Shown: one piece after another, positions 1 to 9,360 of the stretch
How the letters are laid out: every line of letters begins with the position of its first letter
Numbering within the stretch: the first letter of the stretch is position 1
NCBI RefSeq assembly: GCF_947495565.1
Contig: NZ_CANLZM010000011.1
Location: forward strand, 1-64,000
Length of the DNA: 64,000 bases
Reading direction: 5' to 3'
From: an uncultured Pontibacter sp.
Lineage (GTDB): Bacteria > Bacteroidota > Bacteroidia > Cytophagales > Hymenobacteraceae
Notes under the pieces: generated by a model
Seen by the model: the letters and a program-made list of their open reading frames with translations, nothing else
What the model was told of the DNA's origin: nothing
Database searches by the model: none
Made by a program: the position numbers and the translations under genes

Positions 1-78
1 TAGTAGTGGTGATAGAAGTGATTTGAAATATGTTGAATACTCTACTCCTAAACGGTTCTAAAACCGGGGAGCCGACAC
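1..78. mobile_element. possible end of an insertion element interrupting the peptidase gene
   Basis: Reading the minus strand, family-like coding sequence ends after residues LVV of the peptidase. It is followed by TGTCGGCTCCCCGGTTTTAG and then A/T-rich sequence with stops that resembles no part of the peptidase. A sharp junction of this kind, starting with TG and a G/C-rich block, is what an insertion-sequence terminal repeat would look like. No transposase or opposite end lies in the window, so this is inference. A contig edge or assembly artefact would look the same. Confidence 0.35.
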
Positions 79-1743
79 TACTACCAACCCTCCGTTAGAA
101 CCTCCGGTTGCAGCAAGCTTGTCAGGAGAAGTATAGCCGCTCTTTATCAGAAACTCTGCTGCTGAAATATAATCATCAAAAGAAGTCTGTTTGTTAGCGC
201 CGCGGCCCTGAGCGGCCCATTGCCCACCTTTCTCTCCGCCGCCACGCACAGATGCATAGGCAAACACGCCGCCGTTTCTGATAAAATGAATAATGCCCGG
301 CTCAAAACCTGGCGTTGAGATAGTACCAAAGCCACCGTAAGCTTTCAGTAGAGTTGGGTTTTTACCGTTTAGCTTCAGCCCTTTTTCATAAACCAGCGTT
401 ATCGGAATCAATGTGCCGTCTTTGCCCGGATATTCCACCGCTTTATACTCAAACTTGTCGAGGTCGTAAGTTACCGTGGTTCGGTCGGTGAGGGTGCGCT
501 CAAAAGTCTTTACGTTAAACTTGTAAACTACCGAAGGGAAAGTATAGGAAGCGTAGCGGTAGAGTACTTCGTCATCATCAGGAGAGCCTGTAAAGTTACC
601 TATGGTTGTGGCTACGGGCAGCTCAAGCTTGTAAAGCATTTTGCCGCTGTAGTCGAATACCGTCAGTAGCGGATGCCCATCGGTTAAATAGGTCGCGATA
701 AACCTGTCCTTCATCAGAAAAGTGTTCAGCAGCAGTTCTTTGGAGAACTCAGGCACAATAACACGCCAGTTGAAGGGTGCGCCTGGGTCTAGCTCAACTA
801 TGCGGCCGTTGTTAGCCTTATAGCTGGTTTCAGCGATAAACTTACCATTGTTAACCCCAAGTATATCCAAGCCAAAACTGATATTGGTTAAAAGCGGCTT
901 TAGTGCAGGCTGCGCTTGCTGGTAATCTATGTAATAGTAGTTCTTCAATCCGGTCTGCTCGTTAACCTCTGTCAGAACAAAGAAGCGCTCATCGGCTGAG
1001 GTAAAAAAGCGGAATGTAACAGCAGCATTGCCGCGCTCAAATATCAGCTTATCATCGCTTTGCGCTGTTCCGATTCGGTGGTAAAAAACTTTCTGGTCGT
1101 TTCCGTCTGGGTAAGCCGCGTAGAAAAAGCCGTTGTCCTTCCAGGCAATGTTGGAAAACTTTACCTTGTGCAGATGATCTGATTGATGAACGCCTTTTTT
1201 AAGATCCACTACTTTCATCTCGGCCCAATCGCTGCCATTGCGGCTAAACTGATAGGCCAGCAGGTTGGAGCTTTTAGAAACATCGAACCCCTCCAGCATA
1301 ATTCTGTCTTTGCCAGAAATATGCGCAGGGTCTACAAGTGCCTTCAGGTCATCGAGCCTTGGGTCCTTGCTCATTTCTTTTTTATAGTATAGAGCCGGTG
1401 TGCCGTTCTTGTTATAATAATAGTAACGGAAGTAGTAGTTGCCGACTTTAGTGAAGTTCTGTGTTGTATTTACATAAGAGTACTTATCTATGGCCAGAAA
1501 AGCATTAGTCTGGTTTGATGCCTTTGTAAGGTACTTCCCGGAAACTTTGTTCTGAGCTTCCACCCAGGCGTTTACCTCTGGGCTGTTTGGCTCCTCTAAC
1601 CATCTGTACGTATCTGGTACAACATACTGGCTGTGAAACGTATCGGCTGTGGCGGTTTGGCGGGTGACTGGGTAATCGAGCTGCTGCGCAGATAACTGGC
1701 TCGCTGATAAACAGATCAGCAAGGAGAGTAAAGTTTGTTTCAT
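58..1743 (-). pseudogene. prolyl oligopeptidase (S9 family), truncated after the catalytic-serine motif
   Basis: Prolyl oligopeptidases cut short proline-containing peptides. They have an N-terminal seven-bladed propeller and a C-terminal alpha/beta-hydrolase domain with a Ser-Asp-His triad. The 561-residue product starts with a signal peptide (about residues 1-20, ending SAQ), so it is probably periplasmic. The propeller region follows, and the hydrolase part ends with GGSNGG at 547-552 (nucleophile Ser549). Only nine residues later the frame stops. Family members usually run to about 690-720 residues, so the Asp and His of the triad are missing. Similarity breaks near bases 75-80. The sequence from there to base 1 is A/T-rich and looks like the end of an inserted element. 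I read the gene as interrupted and inactive. The alternative is a gene reaching outside the window through a frameshift or assembly break. Confidence 0.8.
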
Positions 1744-1932
1744 GAACGGGTAAAAGATAAAGCGTAAATGGTATTGAACATCTACCGGCTTAAAGCATAT
1801 GCTTAGCGGTAGCCAATTTGCGGTGAAATTACTATTTTCTACTATAACCTACCACCGATGCTTTATCTTACTCTAAAGTATAACTGTACGAGGCCAAACC
1901 GTAAGGCAGAATAATTCATACTTGCACGCACT

Positions 1933-3561
1933 TTAATTCAGGTAATAGCGAAGCAGCCAGCCTGCAGCGTCAAAGGTTTGCGCCTGCTGGTCGTTGTCAA
2001 GTTGTACATGCGTTTCGTCTGGCATTTTAACGGTGTTACGGTACAGGCTGTCGTAAATGCACACGCGCTTGGCAAGCGCTGCGCTATTGGATTCATACCA
2101 GTCTTCGCCGGCGCCTCCCCATACTTTTATCTTTAGCTTTGGTTTAGTAGAGCCCTTAAATACAAACTCATCTTCTCCGCTTAAGCCGTAAATTTCGAGC
2201 AGGTTTGTTTCGGATGGGTGGAAAGTGCGCTCGTAAAGCAGCTGCTGTATCTCTCCGCCTTTATGTATTTTATACATCCGCACCCGTACATCGCCGTTCG
2301 GCTGTATCGCCACTTCAAAGCGCTCGTGCTTATCAGTGCCCACTACCTGCACGTTTTTAGCCAGGGTTTCATAATAGTTGCGGGCTATCTGCGGCAGCTT
2401 ATCCCGTCGTGATTTAAGTTTGGTGATAAGAGGATCGGCCGTGAGCGTGGCAATTGTATCTGGCAAGGCTGTAAAGGCTTGGTTGATCACCTCATCCGTC
2501 AGGGCTTGCTGTACGCTGTCTGCTATCTCCTGCCAGTCCTGCCACTCCAGCTTGGTAAGTATAAGCTCATCCAGGTTGCGGCCGCTTCGGTTCAGTTTTT
2601 CGAGCTTGCTGGCGCTGATGTCTTTTTTAAACGTCTGGAAATGAGGTTTTACGCCTAGCCGCTGCAAAAGCCAAAGTATGGGGCCATCGTCTATCTTGTA
2701 AAAGATGTTATCGCGGTCGCGGGGAATAGCCTCGTAAATATAAGCTTTGTCGGCGTGCTCGAACTCGGCCCAGCGCCAATTGTCTTCATGGCGGCTCCAG
2801 TCACCGATCAGCATATCGAAGAGGCGCGAACGCAGGAACAGCCGTGCATCAAAGTATGAATCATTATCGGTGAGGCGCTCTGTGATGGCGGAGCGGGTGC
2901 TTTTCACTTTTGGGGCATTGCCCATAGGGTTATAGTCTGTTTGGCTGTCAGTAGGCCGGCGTTCCATCAGAGCCAGAGTGCCACCAATTTTATCTGTAAA
3001 CTTGCCCAGCCGCGGGTCGTGCGGTACATAAACCAGTTTTGGCTCCAGGTAATGTATATCAATGGCGCGTGCCATGGTAGGCAAAACCAGCGGGGCGTAA
3101 GGAATGGTGGCGGAGGTAGCATCGCGTATAAAACCAGCAATAAAGCTTTGTTGCCATTTTACAGGCAATGCGCTGGCAGGCTCTTTATCCAGGGAGCGGA
3201 TAACGTACTCTGTGCCTGTGCTATCTTCCATGCGCAGGCTAATAGTCTGTCTGCTGCCGCCCATCTGCAGCGGGGTAAGGCCTCCGTGGGCGGTGCCAAT
3301 ATCCAACACCGGGGCTTCAACGGGGGCGGTCCAGGCGGGGCGATAATGTTTCCCGAAGAACAAAGTATGCAGGCGGCTACGGCCGTAATGCTCTCCGGCA
3401 GCCAAGGTTATGGTACTATCAGTATAATCCGGTGTAGCGGCAGGGGTGTTGGCAGGAGGAGGAACCTGTTGTACACTATGCGCAAAGCGCTCGCTGCAGG
3501 AGGCCGCTGTGCAGAGCACCAGTAGCCACAACGTATGGTATATAGTTTTGGTGAAATTCAT
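1933..3561 (-). CDS. lipoprotein with atypical-kinase-like core (paralogue A)
   Basis: A 542-residue protein with a lipoprotein signal (lipobox AASC, Cys22), so it is likely anchored in the outer membrane or periplasm. The middle carries a block resembling the catalytic loop of atypical kinases (HipA/CotH/PI3K-like): GDWSRHEDNW at 253-262 (Asp254, His258, Asn261), then PRDRD at 280-284. Lys126, in RSLDKEP, is a candidate nucleotide-binding lysine. The C-terminal third has two acidic glycine-rich turns (GLSGEDEF near 459, GGAGEDWY near 482). The overall layout recalls the soluble N-terminal part of some large Bacteroidota BamA/TamA-like surface antigens, but no beta-barrel follows here. Its neighbour 63 bp upstream is a clear paralogue. 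Kinase activity is inferred only from motif layout; no family name was verified. Confidence 0.7.
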   Translation of the reverse strand: MNFTKTIYHTLWLLVLCTAASCSERFAHSVQQVPPPANTPAATPDYTDSTITLAAGEHYGRSRLHTLFFGKHYRPAWTAPVEAPVLDIGTAHGGLTPLQMGGSRQTISLRMEDSTGTEYVIRSLDKEPASALPVKWQQSFIAGFIRDATSATIPYAPLVLPTMARAIDIHYLEPKLVYVPHDPRLGKFTDKIGGTLALMERRPTDSQTDYNPMGNAPKVKSTRSAITERLTDNDSYFDARLFLRSRLFDMLIGDWSRHEDNWRWAEFEHADKAYIYEAIPRDRDNIFYKIDDGPILWLLQRLGVKPHFQTFKKDISASKLEKLNRSGRNLDELILTKLEWQDWQEIADSVQQALTDEVINQAFTALPDTIATLTADPLITKLKSRRDKLPQIARNYYETLAKNVQVVGTDKHERFEVAIQPNGDVRVRMYKIHKGGEIQQLLYERTFHPSETNLLEIYGLSGEDEFVFKGSTKPKLKIKVWGGAGEDWYESNSAALAKRVCIYDSLYRNTVKMPDETHVQLDNDQQAQTFDAAGWLLRYYLN

Positions 3562-3624
3562 TTAGGTGATATAGGAACACTGGAAGTATGGAAAAGTATG
3601 AAAGTGTACTGCCGGGGGGTGGCA

Positions 3625-5217
3625 TCAAAAGCCTTCCCGGTCAAAGGCGTGTACGCGCACATCATGTGTGCGTTTGTCTTTGGTGTCAGGGCCAGCCTCT
3701 AGCTCGGTGCCGCGCTTTGTGTCGTAAACCCAGGTTTTCTTTCCCCAGCCTCCCACTTCAGATTCGTCTTTTATCTCATCCTCTCCGCGGCCTCCCACTA
3801 TTTTTATTTTGATGCCTTTCTTCACTTTGCCGCTCACTCTAAAAACATCGTCCTCTGCCAAGCCATGCAGCGTAATCAGTTTTGTTTCGGAGCGTTTAAA
3901 GGTGCGGTGATAGGTTACTTTATTGTCAGACTCGCGACGTACGGTAACTTCTGTTTCTTCATCGTTGAGCCGGTTTACTTCAAAAATATCCTCTTTGTCT
4001 GTGCCTGCTACCAATACTTCTTCAGCCAGGATCTCATAAAATTCAGCGGCAGCCTGGCGCAGCTGGTTGCGGCGGCTGATGAGTTTCTGCCTGGTGCGCT
4101 CTCCCTCCAGTTCATACACAGATGGAGGATACTGCCGCACCGCCTCTTCTATCACTTCGTCGGTTATACTTTGCTGCAGCGCCACCGCCAGCGAGTCGAA
4201 CTGCGCGCGGGTTACTTGCGCCAGCGCCCGCTTGTCTATAAACTGCGAGTTAACGGTGAGGGCGTATACATCGTTAAAGTCCTCGTCAAAAGACTCAAAT
4301 TTGCGGATAGCCCAGTTGCGGCTGAAAATCCAGGGGATAAGGCCGTCCTGAAACCGGTAAAAGGCATTATCGCGGTCTTTGGGTATAGGGCGATAGTATT
4401 GGTTATCGTTGCGCTTATACTCAGCCCATTCCCACTGCCCCTCGTGGCGGTCCCAGTCGTTTATAAGTAAGTCGAAGAGGCGGGCACGGGCGAAGGCCAC
4501 CTGATCTATAAAATGATCATCATCCCCGTAGCGTTGGTTCAGCATTTTCCCGCTCCCTATTATATCAGCGGCATTTCCGGGCATGTCTTCTACGGTACGC
4601 TCGTCGTTATACTTTTCTTCCAGCATGTATACTTTATTGCTGGCTGTTTCCTTGTACTCACCAAAATCAGCATCATTGGGGCGCACGTACACTAGCTGAG
4701 GCGAGGGGTGCGGAATACCGGCGGCTTGGGCCATAGGCGGCAGCACCAGGGCTGCATACGGGTTTATAGCTGATATCTGGTCGCGCAGAATATTAACGAC
4801 AAAGGTTTTGCGCCATACTTTGGGCAGCACCTCGGAGGGTTCTTTATCAAGGGAGCGAAGGGCATAGGTAAAGTTATCCGGCCCAACCATGGTAAAACTT
4901 GTTGTCTGAAAGCCGCCTCCTTTCTTTTCTATAGCCAGCCCGCCCCAGGTGGTATCCATCTCAAAAACCGGAACCGTAACGGGGGCATTCCAGAGAGGGC
5001 GGTGGTGCTGGCCCCAGAATACGCGGTGCAGGAAACCGCGTTTGTAATGGGAGCCCGCTTTTATGGTAACGCTGTCTGTAGCGGTTAAATCATTTTTCAG
5101 GCTTTGGTATACTTCAGCGTCTACCACCGGTGTGTCGGAGTAGAAGTTCTTTTTGGCACAGCCACCTGAAGTAATAAGGAGAAGGGCAAGTATAACCTGC
5201 CAAAGGTATAGCTTCAT
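3625..5217 (-). CDS. lipoprotein with atypical-kinase-like core (paralogue B)
   Basis: 530 residues, with lipobox TSGGC (Cys20). It aligns along its length with the next gene downstream: AGSHYKRGFLHRVFWG near 54, RSLDKEP with Lys125, the loop NDWDRHEGQW at 253-262 (Asp254, His258), PKDRD at 279-283, and the acidic turns GLAEDDVF and GGRGEDEI in the C-terminal region. The catalytic-loop Asn of the paralogue (Asn261) is Gln here, which could mean loss or change of activity. The order suggests tandem duplication and one transcription unit, B then A. The product stops where a beta-barrel would begin in the larger surface antigens it resembles. Function is unknown; a secreted kinase-like or glycan/lipid-modifying role is speculative. 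Confidence 0.7.
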   Translation of the reverse strand: MKLYLWQVILALLLITSGGCAKKNFYSDTPVVDAEVYQSLKNDLTATDSVTIKAGSHYKRGFLHRVFWGQHHRPLWNAPVTVPVFEMDTTWGGLAIEKKGGGFQTTSFTMVGPDNFTYALRSLDKEPSEVLPKVWRKTFVVNILRDQISAINPYAALVLPPMAQAAGIPHPSPQLVYVRPNDADFGEYKETASNKVYMLEEKYNDERTVEDMPGNAADIIGSGKMLNQRYGDDDHFIDQVAFARARLFDLLINDWDRHEGQWEWAEYKRNDNQYYRPIPKDRDNAFYRFQDGLIPWIFSRNWAIRKFESFDEDFNDVYALTVNSQFIDKRALAQVTRAQFDSLAVALQQSITDEVIEEAVRQYPPSVYELEGERTRQKLISRRNQLRQAAAEFYEILAEEVLVAGTDKEDIFEVNRLNDEETEVTVRRESDNKVTYHRTFKRSETKLITLHGLAEDDVFRVSGKVKKGIKIKIVGGRGEDEIKDESEVGGWGKKTWVYDTKRGTELEAGPDTKDKRTHDVRVHAFDREGF

Positions 5218-5483
5218 ATAGATGCGGATCCTATTAATTAACTTGTTAAACGTAAAACAGCTGTAATGTTTTCATGTGAACTATACAGAAAGATTAGGCA
5301 AGGCACAGCAGGCACAGGTAAACGTAATATAGAAGTTTAGCTATACTTATGCGGCTCCAGTTCATTCATACAAATATGATATGTTATGTGTTGCAACTCC
5401 GATTCAGGAGATTGTTTACTAAATCAGCGGTTTACAGCCACTGTTGTTGAAACAAATATGATGATCAATTAAAAAAATCAGCA

Positions 5484-5491
5484 TACCTTTG
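5484..5491 (+). promoter_or_regulatory. -7 box (TACCTTTG) of the DUF5686 gene
   Basis: A perfect TAnnTTTG Bacteroidota -7 element. No TTG lies at the usual 19-21 nt upstream, so only the -7 box is supported. It overlaps the earliest TTG codon of the open frame (5489), so translation must start further in. Confidence 0.5.
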
Positions 5492-5512
5492 CAGCCTTCA
5501 AAAAATATAGTT

Positions 5513-7999
5513 TTGCAAAGATATATTGTATTATCCCTGCTGCTGTTTGCCACGCTGATAAGCCAGGCGCAAACCCGAATTTCAGGACAGGTAACAGATG
5601 TTGCAACAGGCGAGACGCTTCCTTTTGTAGGCATCTATATTAAAAACACCTCTCTTGGCACCTCCACTGACGTAGATGGCAACTTTAACATACGGCTTGC
5701 CAGCACCCCGGATTCGCTTACGGCTGCCTTTGTAGGCTATCTGCCACTTACATTGCCTGTAAAAAAAGGAGTAGCCGTACAAACACTGAATTTTAAGCTG
5801 AACACCAATGCGCAGCAGCTGCAGGAGGTGGTGATACGCCCCGGCGAAAACCCGGCCTGGCCTATTATGAGGCGCGTAATGGAGAACAAAAACGCCAATG
5901 ATAAACGCAAACTGACCGCTTATCAGTACGAAGCCTATACTAAAATGCAGTTTGACGTAGACAACGTGGGGCAGCAGAAAGGCAAAGGCGTGGTGGGCAA
6001 AGCCATCACCTCTCTGGTAGACTCACAAATGTACCAGGCCGGCGAGGATGGCAAGAAGGTGCTGCCGTTCTTTATTTCAGAGGCCTTATCCGATGTGTAT
6101 TTTAACCATGACCCCAAGCGGAGCAAAGAAATCATAAAAGCCTCTAAAGTAACCGGTATTGGCTTGCAAGACGGAGCTCTGGTATCGCAGGTGATTGGCA
6201 GCAGCTTTCAGGATTATAATTTTTACCAGAACTGGGTAAGTGTGCTGCAGAAGAACTTTGTCAGCCCGATTGCCGATGGCTGGAAAGGCTACTATGCTTA
6301 CGAACTGGAGGACAGCACCTACATTGGCAACGACTGGTGCTATGAACTCTCTTTTAAGCAGAAGCGCCCGCAGGACCTGGCTTTTAGCGGCCGTATGTGG
6401 ATTACCGCAGAAGGCTACGCTTTGCGTAAAATTGAAGCCCGCGTCAACAAATCAGCAAACATAAACTTTGTGGAAAGGATCGGCCTGACGCAGGAACTGC
6501 AGCAGGTAGGGGAGAAGACTTGGGTGCCTTCCGAAACAGAGGTCAGGATTAAAATTGTGGGACTTACCCCAAAGCGCCCCGGTATTTTGGCGAAAGTTTA
6601 TACTTCTTACAAAGATGTAACTGTAAACCAGCCGCAGGATAATGTGTTTTTTGATAAACCCGTGGAGCTACTTGCCGGAGCAGGCAAGCAGGCGGAAAGT
6701 TACTGGGAAGAGCGCCGCCACGATACTTTGAGCACTGCCGACCAGCAGGTTTATGCTACAATCAACGCTTTAAGGGAAACTCCCAAGATAAAGCGGTTTA
6801 CCAACATCGCAACCATACTAGGCACAGGCTATAAAAGTTTTGGAAAAGTTAGCCTGGGGCCGTGGCCGTACACTTACGCTTACAACGATGTGGAGGGGCA
6901 CCGGTTTCAGGTGGGAGGCAAGACAAACATCAACTTCAGCAACAAACTGGAACTACGGGCATATGCTGCCTACGGCACCGAGGACGATAAGTATAAGTAT
7001 AGCCTGGGCGGGCGCTACATCCTGAGCCGAAAGCGCTGGAGCGAGATTGGAATTAACCATTCGCAGGACTTGGAGCAAGTGGGGCTGATGTCTGATAAAC
7101 TGGAGGCTAGTCCTTTCTTCCTGGGCTTTTCGCGCTTCGGAGAATTGCGCAAACCTATACTTGTGCGCGAAACAAACCTGTACCTGCAGCGCGATGTGCT
7201 GCGGGGCATGACAGAGCGTATCAGTATGCGCACGCGCCACTTTGATCCGCAGTACGATTTTGCATATTACAAAAACGGGCCTGAAAACCCTGATGAGGTT
7301 GCCAGCAGCTTTACCGCTACAGAAGTCAGTTTCCTGACGCGCTACGCCAACAACGAAATTTTTGTAGAGAATGACAACGAGCGAATTAGCCTGGGCAGTG
7401 GCAGCCGTCCTGTGCTGAGCCTGAAATATACCCTCGGCCTGAACAACGCCTTGGGCTCTACAGTGGATTACCAGCGCGTGGACCTGGGGGTGGAGCAGGC
7501 GTTTGTAATGGGTAAGTTGGGTAATGCGCTTTATAAGCTGGAAGCAGGCAGAATTTTCTCGCCGGTGCCTTACCAGCTGCTGGAGGTGCACACCGGAAAC
7601 GAGACTCCTTTTTATTACGATGCCACCTATAACCTGATGGACTACTTTGAATTTGCCAGCGATACATATGCTTCGCTGCACTTTGAGCAGTATTTTGAAG
7701 GATTATTGTTTAACCGCCTGCCACTGATAAAAAAGCTGAAATGGCGCGTACAGGGCTCGGCTAACATTCTTTACGGCAGCCTTAGCCAAAAAAACCTTAA
7801 CCTGATGCCGGAGGTAACGCCTGCCGGCACAACACAGGAGTCGTTTAAGGCGCTGGGACATACGCCGTATGTAGAAGTCGGTTATGGTATCGAGAACATT
7901 TTCAGGTTCCTGCGTGTGGATGCTTTCCACAGGCTGACATACCGGGACGAAGGCGCCAGAAAATTCGGGCTTAAGTTTTCGGTGCAGTTTAAGCTGTAG
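5513..7999 (+). CDS. DUF5686 family outer-membrane protein with carboxypeptidase-regulatory-like domain
   Basis: About 828 residues. The signal peptide (YIVLSLLLFATLISQAQ) is followed by a carboxypeptidase-regulatory-like beta-sandwich (roughly residues 22-105: ISGQVTDVATGETLPFVGIY). The rest is a long region rich in aromatic and alternating residues, typical of an outer-membrane barrel, ending in FSVQFKL with a C-terminal hydrophobic strand. There is no TonB plug domain. This layout matches the DUF5686 proteins of Bacteroidota, whose substrate is unknown. The open frame extends upstream to a TTG at 5489, but that codon lies inside the -7 promoter box, so I chose the in-frame TTG at 5513, which gives a normal signal peptide. 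A strong terminator follows. Confidence 0.85.
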   Translation: MQRYIVLSLLLFATLISQAQTRISGQVTDVATGETLPFVGIYIKNTSLGTSTDVDGNFNIRLASTPDSLTAAFVGYLPLTLPVKKGVAVQTLNFKLNTNAQQLQEVVIRPGENPAWPIMRRVMENKNANDKRKLTAYQYEAYTKMQFDVDNVGQQKGKGVVGKAITSLVDSQMYQAGEDGKKVLPFFISEALSDVYFNHDPKRSKEIIKASKVTGIGLQDGALVSQVIGSSFQDYNFYQNWVSVLQKNFVSPIADGWKGYYAYELEDSTYIGNDWCYELSFKQKRPQDLAFSGRMWITAEGYALRKIEARVNKSANINFVERIGLTQELQQVGEKTWVPSETEVRIKIVGLTPKRPGILAKVYTSYKDVTVNQPQDNVFFDKPVELLAGAGKQAESYWEERRHDTLSTADQQVYATINALRETPKIKRFTNIATILGTGYKSFGKVSLGPWPYTYAYNDVEGHRFQVGGKTNINFSNKLELRAYAAYGTEDDKYKYSLGGRYILSRKRWSEIGINHSQDLEQVGLMSDKLEASPFFLGFSRFGELRKPILVRETNLYLQRDVLRGMTERISMRTRHFDPQYDFAYYKNGPENPDEVASSFTATEVSFLTRYANNEIFVENDNERISLGSGSRPVLSLKYTLGLNNALGSTVDYQRVDLGVEQAFVMGKLGNALYKLEAGRIFSPVPYQLLEVHTGNETPFYYDATYNLMDYFEFASDTYASLHFEQYFEGLLFNRLPLIKKLKWRVQGSANILYGSLSQKNLNLMPEVTPAGTTQESFKALGHTPYVEVGYGIENIFRFLRVDAFHRLTYRDEGARKFGLKFSVQFKL

Positions 8000-8013
8000 C
8001 AAGTATAAAGTAT

Positions 8014-8057
8014 AAAACGCCGGAGCCGCAAGTATAAACTTGCGGCTCCGGCGTTTT
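8014..8057 (+). terminator. rho-independent terminator after the DUF5686 gene
   Basis: A 20-bp near-perfect stem (8014-8033 with 8038-8057) and a 4-nt loop, ending in TTTT. The loop region contains AAGTATA (8030-8036) facing ACTT, so the overrepresented heptamer is built into the hairpin. Confidence 0.85.
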
Positions 8058-8061
8058 AAGT

Positions 8062-8249
8062 ATGGAAACTAGGTTTAATACTTCATTTTACCTGCTTCAA
8101 GTTTTCAGCCTGGAGCTTTGTTTAAACTGGCATGAGTTGCTTTGCCTAGATCGTCAGTTGACAACTGGACTCATAAAAGCCACAAGACGCAATTTTGCGG
8201 CAGAAGAAACGACTCTATCGAAAGTAACTATTATTAAGAATTGCAATTC
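8062..8249. other. spacer with short palindromes
   Basis: No credible gene. It contains the palindrome CAGTTGACAACTG (8155-8167) and a CAAGTTTTCAG segment (8098-8108) like the repeat cluster near 19.2 kb. It separates two convergent genes. Confidence 0.4.
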
Positions 8250-9356
8250 CTACCGCACCACCTTCACCAGCTTCCTTGGTTTTTGCTTTACAGACTCCTG
8301 CTGCGGCTGTTGGCGGTAGTGCCAGATGGCAAATCCGGATATGGAAAGTATACCCGGCATCAGCCCGAAAAAGGCATAAAGTAACTTTACAAACAAGCCG
8401 GCAAAATCTCCGAAGTGGATGGGGTGCAGTGATATCAGGAAGCGGTCGAGTAACGGTTGATCCTGTACAAAGTATGGCGCACTCAACTCTCCTGTTCTAT
8501 AGTCTGCCTGTATTTTGCTGTAGAATTTGCCATAGTAGGAGGGGTCTGAGCGTAGGCGGCCGAGCAGTTGTATCTTACCTTCTTCATTTACAGGGAAGCG
8601 CAGGTAAGTAACTTCAAACATTGGGTGAGCAGTGTTTACGGCCGCTAAGGCTGTATCCACAGAAGCTCTTATCTCGGGCACCGCAACTTCGTTAGAGCCG
8701 CTTTTTAATGCCGCATTCACTACCGCAATAGCCAACGAAATACCTGTAACGCACATCAGCAGGTTAAAAGCCAGTGCCCATACTCCTATAATCCGGTGCA
8801 GGCTGGAAAACATACTTCTGCGGCTAGTGAAGCTGATCTTTTGCCGGAAGGTAAGCACCTTCACAACTGACTTGCGGTAAAGTATAAACCCGGTAACGGT
8901 GAGCAGCAGCAGCGCGAGGCCTACCAGCAACACGATAATTTTGCCAGGTGTGCCTGAAAGGAGGTTGTAATGAATGTTAAGAACAACGTAGGAAAAGCGG
9001 TTGTGCGCCTGACCGACGGTTGATAGTTTTTCGCCGGTTTCCGGGTGCACGAACAGCCATTTGCGCAGCTGCCCCTGCCGCAGCTCGTACAGCAGCGCCT
9101 CATTGCCTTTAGCCGGCAAGGCTGGCACTCGTATATCCCAGCTCGGGTTCTCAGCTCTCACCCAACCTATTGACTTATCAATATGTAAAGCCCCGGCAGG
9201 TTTCTCCAGCTGAGAGTGGCTAGCAAACATAGCCTCGTCAATGTCATCATCAAAGACAAGTATAACGCCGGAAAGGCTGATAACCAGGATGAATATCCCG
9301 GCTATCAGCCCACACCAATGGTGAATTGAGAAGGTTTTTTTAACGCGCTTCTTCAA
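8250..9356 (-). CDS. PepSY-associated transmembrane protein
   Basis: Members of this family are inner-membrane proteins with PepSY domains and are often encoded with siderophore receptors, where some act as ferric-siderophore reductases. The protein opens MKKRVKKTFSIHHWCG, then a first membrane helix (LIAGIFILVISLSGVIL). A periplasmic PepSY-like stretch follows, then helices around IIVLLVGLALLLLTVTGFIL, GVWALAFNLLMCVTGISLAI and a C-terminal one. The open frame runs 75 bp further upstream, overlapping the receptor gene. I prefer a TTG start at 9356, just downstream of the receptor's stop, because it gives the typical family N-terminus. The gene is translationally close to the TonB receptor upstream, so a joint role in iron uptake is likely. 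Confidence 0.85.
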   Translation of the reverse strand: MKKRVKKTFSIHHWCGLIAGIFILVISLSGVILVFDDDIDEAMFASHSQLEKPAGALHIDKSIGWVRAENPSWDIRVPALPAKGNEALLYELRQGQLRKWLFVHPETGEKLSTVGQAHNRFSYVVLNIHYNLLSGTPGKIIVLLVGLALLLLTVTGFILYRKSVVKVLTFRQKISFTSRRSMFSSLHRIIGVWALAFNLLMCVTGISLAIAVVNAALKSGSNEVAVPEIRASVDTALAAVNTAHPMFEVTYLRFPVNEEGKIQLLGRLRSDPSYYGKFYSKIQADYRTGELSAPYFVQDQPLLDRFLISLHPIHFGDFAGLFVKLLYAFFGLMPGILSISGFAIWHYRQQPQQESVKQKPRKLVKVVR

Positions 9357-9360
9357 AATA

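Noticed and set aside
2941-3525. A 194-codon frame antisense to the first kinase-like lipoprotein gene
   Set aside because: It is the shadow of a real gene with matching codon bias; no start signal or recognisable product.
6953-7681. A 242-codon antisense frame inside the DUF5686 gene
   Set aside because: Low-complexity translation; the plus-strand gene explains the sequence.
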